This document shows positions 43,914 through 52,401 of a DNA stretch of 64,000 nt, one piece after another. A program made the translations under genes and the position numbers. A model generated the notes under the pieces. It had not been told where the DNA came from and ran no database searches. It worked only from the letters and a program-made list of their open reading frames with translations. Each line of letters starts with the position of its first letter. The stretch's first letter is position 1. Source of the DNA: Microtetraspora fusca (GTDB lineage: Bacteria; Actinomycetota; Actinomycetes; Streptosporangiales; Streptosporangiaceae); the NCBI RefSeq assembly GCF_001570365.1, contig NZ_BBYK01000045.1:186001-250000 (forward strand), given 5' to 3'.

Positions 43914-45255
43914 ATGATCAGAGCCCTCTGCGCGGCCGTCCTGGTGGCGGCCTGCTCCATATCCGCGCCCGCGTCCGCGCTCGAAGCGTCCCCATCGGCC
44001 ACCACAGACGGGGGCTGCACCACCAGCACGCCGTCACCGCCGCAATCGGCACCGCCGACATCGGTGAACACGCTCCGGCAGGCGTACTTCTGCGTGCTGG
44101 ACAACTATTACAGCGGCCCTGTCATGGATTCGAAGGAGCTGCTGAAGAGCGCCTTCGCCGCCTATACCCAGAACCTGATGCGGCGCGGCGCGGACCGGGC
44201 CGGCCTTCGGTTGCCCGCCCTGACCGGGAACCGCGACACCGACTGGGCCGCCTTCGCGAAAGTCCTCGGCGCCGACGACCCCGCCGCCCTGCGCGCCGCG
44301 ATCACCGGCATGGTCGCCGGACTGCACGACAACCACGCCCGCGCGGTCAGGCCGGCCCCGTCGCAAGAGGGCGGGCCAACCGGAACGGGCATCGTGGGCA
44401 TATCGGCCCGGCAGGGCCAGCGACTCGACCCGGCAGCCAGACCGCCGTTGTTCATCACTGGCGTCCTGCCCGGCAGCCCCGCCGCCAAGGCCGACATCAG
44501 ACCCGGCGACATCATCGTCAAGGCCAACGGCGTGCCGGCGTTCATCGGGAACACCGTGAACCAGAGCATCGTCGAAGCCTTCGCCACCAACCCGGTAAAG
44601 CTCACGCTCAAGCGCCCCACGACGGGACGGACCCGCACCGTCGAGCTCAAAGAGGGCCTTATCATACCGCAGCGTCCTGCGGTGACCTCAAAGAAGCTCG
44701 CCGACGGCGTCACCTACGTCCAACTGCCCGGATTCTACGAAGGCGCCGCCGACCAGGTCATCGCCAAGCTGCGGGACAAACCGAAGGCGGTGGTCCTCGA
44801 TCTGCGCGGCAACGGCGGCGGGTCACCTCGCGAGGTCACCCGGCTGCTCGGCGCATTCGCCCACGGCAAGGTCACCAGCTACTTCTGCCCGCTCAAAGGC
44901 GAATGCGTGCCCAACCGGACCGACGACAGCGTCCCGCTGCTCGGCTCGCGCCTGATCGTCCTCACCGACCGCGGATGCGCCTCGGCCTGCGAGGACTTCA
45001 GCGCGGCGGTCAAAGACAACGACCTGGGCACCCTCATCGGGACCCGCACCGCCGGAGCCGTCTCCGGCCCGAGCCAGGCATACCTCCTCGACGACGGCAG
45101 CGCCGTGCTCCTGCCCAAGGTCCGTCACCTCGGGCCCGCCCGCGAAATCATCGACACGATCGGCGTGCCAGTCGACCACTACGGCCCCCATGACCGCCCT
45201 CGACCTGGCCACCGGGCGCGACCCGGGTGTGGCCAAAGCGCTGGCGCTTCTTTGA
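43914..45255 (+). pseudogene. S41-family (C-terminal processing) peptidase, frameshifted near the 3' end
   Basis: Exported protease: N-terminal signal with possible lipobox (LVAAC) or AxA site, a PDZ domain (about 160-250, GVLPGSPAAKADIRPGDIIVKANG) and the S41 catalytic domain with nucleophile Ser357 in TDRGCASACEDF and AVVLDLRGNGGG. At five C residues (45185-45189) the frame slips: one C fewer would give the normal ending MTALDLATGRDPGVAKALAL-L and a stop at 45253-45255. As it stands, the frame runs on into the ABC ATPase gene. This may be a mutation, a sequence error or, less likely, a slippery site. The catalytic part is intact. Confidence 0.8.
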
Positions 45256-45443
45256 CGCGCCTGCTGCAGCGGCTGGGCCGGCCGCCCCTCTCACCGTCGC
45301 CGACACCCAGCGCCCCGCCATGGCCGAGCCGGACCCGCTCGACCGCAGCGCTGTTGGCGGAGGGCATCGTGCTCCCGTTTGAGGCGGACCTGCTCCGGCT
45401 CAAGACCCGTAAGCAGAACTGGACCTATCGGAAGGAATGGATC

Positions 45444-46190
45444 GTGAGCAATGCCGCCGACATGCCCGTACTGAGCGCCCGCGGGCTGCGGAAGGAGCAT
45501 GGCGAAGGGGAAGGATTGGTGCGCGCCGTCGACGGCGTCGATCTCGACGTCAGCGCGGGGGAGACGGTGGCGATCATGGGGCCCAGCGGTTGCGGTAAGT
45601 CCACGCTGCTGCACCTGCTCGGCGGGCTGGACCGGCCCTCGGCTGGCGAGGTGTCGCTGAACGGCCGGCGCATCGACAACATCAGCGAGAAGGCCCTGGC
45701 CCGGATGCGGCGGACCGAGGTCAGCTACGTCTTCCAGTCCTTCCACCTGATGGAGGAGCTCACCGCCGTCGAGAACGTCGAGCTGGCGGCGCTGCTCGCC
45801 GGACGCTCGCCGCGGGTCGCACGGCGGCGCGCGGAGGAGCTGCTGGATCAGCTCGGGCTCGCCGGCCGGGCGCGGTTCCTGCCCTCCGCCCTGTCGGGCG
45901 GCCAGCGGCAGCGGGTCGCGGTCGCCCGCGCGCTGAGCAACGACCCGCTGGTCGTCCTCGCCGACGAACCGACCGGAAACCTGGACAGCGCCGCCACCTT
46001 GGACGTCCTCCAGCTCTTCAAGGACCTGCACGAGTCCGGGCAGACGCTGGTCATCGTCACCCACGACGCGCGGATCGCGGCCACCGCGGACCGCAAGTTC
46101 TCGATGCGCGACGGCGCGTTCGTGGACGAGACCTGGCTGACCGGCGGCACCACCGGGCAGCTCGGCGCATTCGTCGGGCTGGAGGATTGA
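45444..46190 (+). CDS. ABC transporter ATP-binding protein (LolD/MacB type)
   Basis: 248 residues. Walker A GPSGCGKST, Q-loop YVFQSFHLMEELTAVENVEL, signature LSGGQRQRVAVARAL, Walker B VVLADEPTGNLD and H-loop VTHDARIA. GTG 45444 with GGAAGGA 7 bp upstream is chosen; the frame is open further up only because of the slipped protease frame. It pairs with the FtsX-like permease starting 6 bp downstream. Confidence 0.92.
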   Translation: MSNAADMPVLSARGLRKEHGEGEGLVRAVDGVDLDVSAGETVAIMGPSGCGKSTLLHLLGGLDRPSAGEVSLNGRRIDNISEKALARMRRTEVSYVFQSFHLMEELTAVENVELAALLAGRSPRVARRRAEELLDQLGLAGRARFLPSALSGGQRQRVAVARALSNDPLVVLADEPTGNLDSAATLDVLQLFKDLHESGQTLVIVTHDARIAATADRKFSMRDGAFVDETWLTGGTTGQLGAFVGLED

Positions 46191-46195
46191 CCGCA

Positions 46196-48019
46196 ATGGG
46201 CCGCATCCTCCTCGTGATCCGTCTCGCCCTGCGAGACGTCCGGCGTCGCCGTACCGAGGCCGCGCTTCTGCTGATCGCCATTCTGGCCGCCACCACGACG
46301 CTGACGCTCGGGCTCGTCCTGCGCGACGCGGCCAGCGACCCGTACCAGAGCACCCGGGCGGCGACCAAGGGACCCGACGTGGTCGCCAACGTCGGCCAGG
46401 CCGACGACCTCGCCGGCCTCGCGGAGCTGGGGAAACTGGCCACCGCCTCCGGCGTCACCGAGCACAGCGGACCGTACCCCGTCATCGCCGGAAAGCTCGA
46501 GGCGTCTGGCCGGACGTCGGATGTCCAGGCCATGGGGCGCGACGCCACCGTCGCGGCGGTCGATCAGCCCGAGGTGACGCAGGGCAGGTGGGTCAGCGAC
46601 GGCGGCGTGGTGCTCGAGGCCGCCTTCGCCGACTCGATCGATGTGGGCGTCGGTGACTCGATCACCCTGGGCAGCAGGTCGTTCAATGTCGTCGGCGTCG
46701 CGGTCACCGCCGCCATGCCGCCCTATCCCGGGGCGTCCTGCATCGTCTCCGTCGGCTGCATCAACGGCGCCATCCCCGACGACCGGAATCTGCCGGCGGG
46801 GTTGCTGCACAATCCCGGGCTGGTCTGGCTCACCCAGGCGGACGTGCTGAACCTCGCCTCGGACCGAAGCTCCCTGTCCTATGTGATGAACCTGAAGCTG
46901 GCCGACCCGGACAAAACGCAGGCATTCGTCGACCGGAACGGCGACGCCATGCCCATGCAGACCTGGGAGAGCATCCTCGCCGACGCCACCGACCTGGCCA
47001 AAGACTCCCAGATCCTGCTGCTCATCGGCGCCTGGCTGCTCGGCCTGCTCGCCGTGGCCAGTCTCTCGGTCCTGGTCGGCGGCCGGATGGCCGACCAGCA
47101 CCGACGCGTCGGACTCCTCAAGGCAGTCGGCGGCACCCCGAGCCTGATCGCTGCCGTGCTGCTCGCGGAGTATCTCCTCGTGGCCGCCGTCGCGGCCGCG
47201 GCCGGTCTGACGATCGGAGCGCTGACCGCTCCGTTGCTCACCGAGTCCAGCGCCGGCCTCGTCGGCAGCGCGGGGACGGCGTCGTTGACCTGGTCCACAT
47301 GCGGTCTGGTGACCGCCGTGGCACTCGGCGTCGCCGTGGTGGCGACCGCTGTTCCGGCCGTGCGCGGCGCCCGCTCCAGCACCGTCAGCGCGCTGGCCGA
47401 CGCGGCACGCCCACCTCGCCGCACCGTTTGGCTGATCACTCTCTCGACGCGACTGCCCGTCCCGCTGCTGCTCGCTCTGCGGGTCGCCGCCCGCCGACCG
47501 CGACGGGTGGCGCTGGGCGTGGTCAGCATCGCGGTCACGGTCAGCGGCATCTACGTCCTGCTGGTGCTCAACGCCTTCCTCGCCGACCAGCCAGGCACCG
47601 GCGCGTACACCGAAGCCCAGGTGGCGGTGCTGCGGCACGTGCTCCTGGTCTGGACGGTCATCCTGCTCACTCTGGCGGCGGTCAACGCCATCGTCATCAC
47701 CTGGGCGACGGTGCTCGACAACCGGCATGCGTCGGCGCTGGCACGCGCCCTCGGCGCCACCCCGCGGGAAGTGACCGTCGCCCTGGCGACCGCTCAGGTG
47801 CTGCCCGCGCTCCTCGGCGCCGTCATGGGTGTCTTCCCGGGAGGGTTCCTGCTGTTCTCCGCCATCAACACGATCACCGGCGGCGACAGCGACAAGGCCA
47901 CGCTTCCCGCACCCTGGCAGCTGATCGCCCTGGTGCTGGCAACCGTGCTCGTGGTGGCGGCGCTCACCTCCGTTCCCGCCCACCTTGGCGGCCGCCGTCC
48001 CGTGACCGCGACTCTCTGA
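46196..48019 (+). CDS. FtsX-like (MacB-type) ABC transporter permease
   Basis: 607 residues with about eight membrane helices in two FtsX-type bundles. A large extracytoplasmic domain lies between helices 1 and 2 (about 45-280), holding a cysteine pair (GASCIVSVGCINGA). Motifs: RRVGLLKAVGGTPSLIAAVLLAEYLL and SALARALGATPREVTVALATAQVLP. Such transporters move lipoproteins, lipids or peptides by mechanotransmission. A TTG at 46187 overlapping the ATPase stop is an alternative start; ATG 46196 has GGAGG upstream. Confidence 0.9.
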   Translation: MGRILLVIRLALRDVRRRRTEAALLLIAILAATTTLTLGLVLRDAASDPYQSTRAATKGPDVVANVGQADDLAGLAELGKLATASGVTEHSGPYPVIAGKLEASGRTSDVQAMGRDATVAAVDQPEVTQGRWVSDGGVVLEAAFADSIDVGVGDSITLGSRSFNVVGVAVTAAMPPYPGASCIVSVGCINGAIPDDRNLPAGLLHNPGLVWLTQADVLNLASDRSSLSYVMNLKLADPDKTQAFVDRNGDAMPMQTWESILADATDLAKDSQILLLIGAWLLGLLAVASLSVLVGGRMADQHRRVGLLKAVGGTPSLIAAVLLAEYLLVAAVAAAAGLTIGALTAPLLTESSAGLVGSAGTASLTWSTCGLVTAVALGVAVVATAVPAVRGARSSTVSALADAARPPRRTVWLITLSTRLPVPLLLALRVAARRPRRVALGVVSIAVTVSGIYVLLVLNAFLADQPGTGAYTEAQVAVLRHVLLVWTVILLTLAAVNAIVITWATVLDNRHASALARALGATPREVTVALATAQVLPALLGAVMGVFPGGFLLFSAINTITGGDSDKATLPAPWQLIALVLATVLVVAALTSVPAHLGGRRPVTATL

Positions 48020-48331
48020 GCCGACCACCACGGCAAGCCTGGTGATGCCGCATAGATCCGTTCCTTGCGCCGCTCACCTCGGTGTACTGACCACGGACGT
48101 TGGGGACGCAAGGACGGGATTCGTGACCTGCCCGTCGAGGATCTCGAAAGGAGTGCGGACCTCCTGGCGTGGTGTGTAGCGACCAAGAAGCGCACCACCC
48201 GCTGGAGGTCCTCTCTGGAGCGAACGCGCGACGACCCGTGCGGGCGCGTATCCGGCTCCGCCCGCCACCGGGTGATCGCCGGGCTAGCGTTATGGGCGGG
48301 TTTCCGAAGCGGGATGTTCGCGGGGAAGGGG
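48020..48331. other. 312-bp region without a recognised feature
   Basis: Between the FtsX-like permease and the class IV aminotransferase. The aminotransferase frame is open through part of it, but coding character begins only at ATG 48332 behind GGGGAAGGGG. I see no hairpin, palindrome or domain. Confidence 0.4.
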
Positions 48332-49105
48332 ATGATCGCCATCAATCGCACGGTGATCGAGGGGCGGGTCGCGGGCGTCGACGTCGGTCGCGCCGTCGAC
48401 GCGAGGTACGGGCACTTCACCGCCATGCAGGTGCGGGATCGCAGGGTGCGCGGTCTCGACCTGCACCTGGACCGGCTGGAGAAGGCCAACAGGGAGCTGT
48501 TCGGCGGCGAGCTGGGGCGGGAGCGACTGCTCGGCTCGATCGAGGCGGTCCTCGGGGCCGACGTCCGCGACGCGAGTGTCCGGGTGTACGTCCTGCTGGA
48601 GGGGGAGAGCCCGCTGGTGATCGCCACGGCGCGGCCGCCGGCCGGGATGGCCGGTCCGCCGTGGAGCGTCCGGTCGGTCGTCTACCAGCGCTTTCTCCCC
48701 CATATCAAGCATGTCGGGGGCTTCCCGCAGCACCACCTCAGGCTGCGGGTGGGAGCCGAGGGGTACGACGAGGCGCTGCTCACCACGGCCGACGGCGTGA
48801 TCTCGGAGGGGGCGATCACCAACGTGGGGTGCTTCGACGGGGAGACCGTGGTGTGGCCGGATGCGCCGATGCTGCGCGGCATCACGATGGCGCTGCTGGA
48901 GCGGGCGATGGAGCGCGAGGGGGTGCGCCAGGAGCGCCGTGTGCTCCGGGCCGGTGACCTGCCGGAGTACGACGCGGTCTTCCTCACCAACTCGCGGGGG
49001 TTGGTCGCGGTCGGCCGGGTGGACGAGGTGGAGCTGAAGGCGGACCCGCCGGCGGTGCGGCGGTTGCGCGAGCTGTACGAAAGCCTTCCCTGGGATCGGA
49101 TCTGA
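48332..49105 (+). CDS. aminotransferase class IV (PLP fold type IV)
   Basis: 257 residues, of the 4-amino-4-deoxychorismate lyase/D-amino-acid/branched-chain aminotransferase family. N-terminal domain ARYGHFTAMQVRDRRVRGLDLHLDRL; PLP Lys in LPHIKHVGGF near residue 128; EGYDEALLTTADGVISEGAITNVG; LRGITMALLERAMEREGV. The YDEALL..G.ISEG..TNV block is the family hallmark. The substrate cannot be assigned. Strong RBS (GGGGAAGGGG). Confidence 0.9.
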   Translation: MIAINRTVIEGRVAGVDVGRAVDARYGHFTAMQVRDRRVRGLDLHLDRLEKANRELFGGELGRERLLGSIEAVLGADVRDASVRVYVLLEGESPLVIATARPPAGMAGPPWSVRSVVYQRFLPHIKHVGGFPQHHLRLRVGAEGYDEALLTTADGVISEGAITNVGCFDGETVVWPDAPMLRGITMALLERAMEREGVRQERRVLRAGDLPEYDAVFLTNSRGLVAVGRVDEVELKADPPAVRRLRELYESLPWDRI

Positions 49106-49176
49106 TTCCAGGAGTGGCGCGTGGGAGGGGTGGCGCCGGTCGCGGGCCATCGGGGGCCGGGACGCGCGCGGTGGTC

Positions 49177-49989
49177 TCAGACCTCCAGCGTGCTCTGTTC
49201 GATGCTCTCCGTGCGCGCGTGGAGGATCTGCTCGTTGATCTCCAGGTTGTTGATCAGCCTCAGGGTGGCCACGAGGGTGTTGCCGAGCAGCCCGCCGGCG
49301 ACCTCGCCGTACTCGACCTGGAAGAGGAGGTCGACGGTGGGGTCGTCGGCGACGGTGCGGCTGTGGTCGCGCCATGCGCTCTCGGCGCACATCTCGGCGG
49401 CGCCCAGCAGGGGCGCGGCGGCGTGGCTCTTGGCACGGGGCAGGGCGAGCGTGAGGAGTTCGCGTTCGACCCGCCTGAGCCGTACGCCTTCGGCTTCGCC
49501 GCCGAACAGGAGGGCGTGGAGCACGTCCTTGGCCTGGCACAGCAGCGCCTCGCCCTGGGAGGAGCGGCAGGACGCGGGGATCAGGTCGGCTCCCTTGGGT
49601 GGCGGGTTGCGCAGGTAGCCCGCGGCCTCCAGGACGTCGCGTTTGAGCGCGGCGTAGCGCTGGAGGTATCGGGGGAGGGACTCCTCGTCGAGGTGGAGGA
49701 GGCGGATGCGGGCGGCCCGCTCGGCGCGCTCCTCCTCGGTCTCGCGTACGGGACGCTCGTGACGGGCCTGGCGCGGGATGGCGGGCGCGTCGGGCCGTTC
49801 GGTCGCGCTCGTGTCGGCCGGTAGGGCGGGGGCGGAGAGGTCGGCGGTGTCGTCGAGGTGGGCGAGCGCCAGGATCTGTTCGACCAGCCATTCGGTGGGC
49901 TGGGCGCGCAGGTGGTCCCGGAGGCGCTCGCGCAGCTCGTCCGCCAGCTCGGTGCGGATCCGGGTGACGATCTGGGCGATCTCTGACAA
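49177..49989 (-). CDS. conserved hypothetical soluble protein
   Basis: 270 residues starting at TTG 49989 behind GGGAGAACGA. Helical N-terminus (IAQIVTRIRTELADELRERLRDHL), a Pro/Ala/Thr linker at about 55-85, then a charged helical body (RAARIRLLHLDEESLPRYLQ, GEALLCQAKDVLHALLF) and a C-terminal VEYGEVAGGLLGNTLVATLR. No signal peptide, membrane segment or known catalytic motif. I recall similar-looking hypothetical proteins in actinomycetes but cannot name a function. Confidence 0.75.
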   Translation of the reverse strand: MSEIAQIVTRIRTELADELRERLRDHLRAQPTEWLVEQILALAHLDDTADLSAPALPADTSATERPDAPAIPRQARHERPVRETEEERAERAARIRLLHLDEESLPRYLQRYAALKRDVLEAAGYLRNPPPKGADLIPASCRSSQGEALLCQAKDVLHALLFGGEAEGVRLRRVERELLTLALPRAKSHAAAPLLGAAEMCAESAWRDHSRTVADDPTVDLLFQVEYGEVAGGLLGNTLVATLRLINNLEINEQILHARTESIEQSTLEV

Positions 49990-50291
49990 TCGTTCTCCCT
50001 GGTGGTGTGGTCGGAGCGCGGCCATTGTGCCAGCCGGGGCGCTTGAGATCCGGAAGTTGCGGATCTGGGGTTCTCGCCTTCCCCGGTGCCCTGTGTCGAG
50101 CGCGGTCCGGCCCCGCCACCGGTCAGGGGTCACCGGGATCGCTTGCTGCGGCGAGGCGCAGAGGCGGCCGATGAGGCCGAGCGGCCCGCGCAGCAAGGAT
50201 GGCGGGCGCCGCCTTTGGTGAGCGGGCGGGCAGGGATGGTGCGATTGATGCGCGGTGCGTGTCTGCACAGGACTGACACGCACCGCGCCTG

Positions 50292-51467
50292 TCAACCCAG
50301 CCTGCCCAGGCTGACAGCCTGCTTGAGGAAGACGACGCCGTCGATCATGTCGAGCTGAGCCGAGTCCAGCGGGAAATAGGCGAAATCTCGGGAGATGCGC
50401 GGGGCGGGCTTCGTGATGGCCTCGGCCAGGCGGCGGGCGTCGACGAGAGAGTGGTCCCACGGGAGCGTGGACAGGATGCCCTCGACGGTGTCCGGGTGCG
50501 GGGCGTCGTCGCCGACCGTGCCGAGGGCTGAGGCCAGGAAGGCGTACCGGTCGCCCAGGTACGTCGCGGTGATCGCTCCCGCGCTCCACCACTCGAGCAG
50601 CTGGTCGCCGAACGACATCACGCTCTTGTTCCGCTGCAGGTGGAGGTTGCTGGAGAAGACCAGGGCCGGGCCCTGCGCGGCGACGGCACGCAGGTTGGCG
50701 GCCATCATCGCGTCCCGCAGGGCCGACAGCTGGGTCCACCGTGCCGGGGACGTGTCGGCCATCCAGTAGTGGTAGCGGAGCAGGCCGGTGGCGGTGCGCG
50801 CGTACAGTTCCGCCCGCTCCCTGTCCTCCGCGCTCAGCTGCGGTGCCTGCGTGTCGAGCAGCGCCACCAGGTCGTCGGCGATCAGTCGCAGCCGCTCGGC
50901 GTCGGCGGACCGGCCGATCGACTGGGACGGATCCATGGCCGTGGCCTCGTTCGACCACCGGTCGTCCGGGCCCAGGAGCGTGTCGAGGGTCTCCCTGGCT
51001 ACCACAGTGCGGGGGAGCGGGCCGTCGAGGAGGTCGTAGAGGGCGGTGAGCGCCTGGCGCGGGCTCGCCGCCCAATATTCCAGAGGGCCGTCGAACCCGA
51101 AGAACCGGAGCTTTTCGTCATGCTCCTCGTTGTACGTCCGCATCCAGCGCACGAGCTCGCGGTTGGCCGGTGACGCGCCGAAGCCGTGGCTGAAGCCGCG
51201 TTCCATGACGTCATCGAGCGTGCCCGTGCCCGTCGTGACGTAGTCGTCCACCGCGAGGCCCATGAGGCAGTCGCTCTCGATGGCGAACGACCGGTAGCCC
51301 TCCTCTTCGACGAGGTGCCGGAAGATCTCGTTGCGCAGCTCGCCCAGCTCCCCCACGAAGTGCCTGGCCTCGCCCAGGCCGAGCAGCAGGGGGCGGGCGG
51401 GCAGCGACCGGAGGAATGCCGAGACGCCCGCGCCGTCGAGCGGACGGGCCGTGTCCTTGATGTCCAT
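50292..51467 (-). CDS. erythromycin esterase-like protein
   Basis: 391-residue member of the EreA/EreB/succinoglycan-biosynthesis esterase family. GLGEARHF (Glu33 and His36, equivalent to the EreB catalytic pair), FAIESDC, VVARETLDT and ALVFSSNLHLQRNKS with the second His. Family members hydrolyse the macrolide lactone or other esters; many chromosomal copies have no proven drug activity. It is divergent from a double-HTH MerR gene, the usual arrangement for an inducible resistance-type gene. Confidence 0.88.
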   Translation of the reverse strand: MDIKDTARPLDGAGVSAFLRSLPARPLLLGLGEARHFVGELGELRNEIFRHLVEEEGYRSFAIESDCLMGLAVDDYVTTGTGTLDDVMERGFSHGFGASPANRELVRWMRTYNEEHDEKLRFFGFDGPLEYWAASPRQALTALYDLLDGPLPRTVVARETLDTLLGPDDRWSNEATAMDPSQSIGRSADAERLRLIADDLVALLDTQAPQLSAEDRERAELYARTATGLLRYHYWMADTSPARWTQLSALRDAMMAANLRAVAAQGPALVFSSNLHLQRNKSVMSFGDQLLEWWSAGAITATYLGDRYAFLASALGTVGDDAPHPDTVEGILSTLPWDHSLVDARRLAEAITKPAPRISRDFAYFPLDSAQLDMIDGVVFLKQAVSLGRLG

Positions 51468-51557
51468 GGCCTCAACGCTATCGTTGAACCTTCGGTGTAA
51501 ACTTTCAGCGGAAATCCCCCCTCTAATCGCGACGGACCTTCAATCGGTGATTCATCC
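51468..51557. promoter_or_regulatory. divergent promoter region of the esterase and MerR genes
   Basis: 90-bp intergenic space, AT-richer than its surroundings. It contains GTTGAACCTTCGGTGTAAAC, the type of element MerR proteins distort. Placement between a MerR gene and its probable target is the main argument. Confidence 0.4.
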
Positions 51558-52241
51558 ATGAGGCCAGTGGACCTGGCGCGTGAGCACGGCCTGTCCACAC
51601 AGGCGATCAGGAACTACGAGGACGCCGGCATCCTGCCCGCCGCCGAACGCACCGTCCACGGCTATCGCACCTATACGCCGCTGCACGCGCAAGCCCTGCG
51701 CGCGTTCCTCGCCCTCGTGCCCGGGCACGGTCACCAGACGGCGACGTCGATCATGCAGGCGGTTGATCGGGGTGCCACCGAGGACGCGCTGCGGCTCATC
51801 GACGAGAGCCACGGCCAGCTCCTCGACGACCGCCGCACCCTCCAGGCCGTCGAGGCCGTGCTCCGCGATCTGGCGCCCGTGCCGCAGGAGCGCGGAGACA
51901 TGTTCATCGGCCCCCTGGCCAGGAGGCTGGGCATCCGCCCTGCCACCCTGCGCAAATGGGAGAACGCCGGGCTGGTCCAGCCGCGCCGTGATCCGCAGAC
52001 GGGCTACCGGATCTACAGCGCGGCCGACGTACGGGACGTCCGGCTGGCCCACCAGCTGAGGCGGGGCGGCTACCTGCTGGAGCAGATCGCCCCGCTGATC
52101 GCTCAGGTTCGCTCCGCCGGAGGCGTCGCCCCGCTGGAGTCGACCCTGCGCGACTGGCAGGCCCGCCTGTCCGCCCGGGGCCGCGCCATGCTGAAGGGCG
52201 CCGCCGACCTGGACGCGTACCTCCGCGCCCGCGAACCCTGA
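51558..52241 (+). CDS. MerR-family regulator with two HTH domains (TioE-like)
   Basis: 227 residues. The first MerR winged helix is at 1-70 (VDLAREHGLSTQAIRNYEDAGILP, GYRTYTPL). A second complete one follows at about 118-190 (GPLARRLGIRPATLRKWENAGLVQP, GYRIYSAADVRDVRLA), then a helical tail. Two tandem MerR DNA-binding domains in one chain are known from TioE-type regulators. Divergent from the erythromycin esterase-like gene, its likely target. Confidence 0.9.
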   Translation: MRPVDLAREHGLSTQAIRNYEDAGILPAAERTVHGYRTYTPLHAQALRAFLALVPGHGHQTATSIMQAVDRGATEDALRLIDESHGQLLDDRRTLQAVEAVLRDLAPVPQERGDMFIGPLARRLGIRPATLRKWENAGLVQPRRDPQTGYRIYSAADVRDVRLAHQLRRGGYLLEQIAPLIAQVRSAGGVAPLESTLRDWQARLSARGRAMLKGAADLDAYLRAREP

Positions 52242-52401
52242 GGCCGCCGCCGGGTTGTTCGCGGTTGTCAGGACTCATGGCCTCAGGGCTGTCGCTGAAC
52301 GATCCCCGGAGACTTTCCGCCACCTGTGCTGCGCCGATGCGTGGAAAAGCCTCAAGCCCCGGTGGACCCGTGCCGCTTTGTCGCCGTACGTGGGTCGGCG
52401 A

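Noticed and set aside
43914-46190. Single gene fusing S41 protease and ABC ATPase
   Set aside because: The protease ending and stop are present in the next frame, and the ATPase has its own RBS and start, so a frame slip explains the fusion better.
49114-49824. Plus-strand frame opposite the conserved hypothetical gene
   Set aside because: Low-complexity Gly/Val/Glu-rich antisense shadow without RBS; the minus frame has a good RBS and a natural N-terminus.
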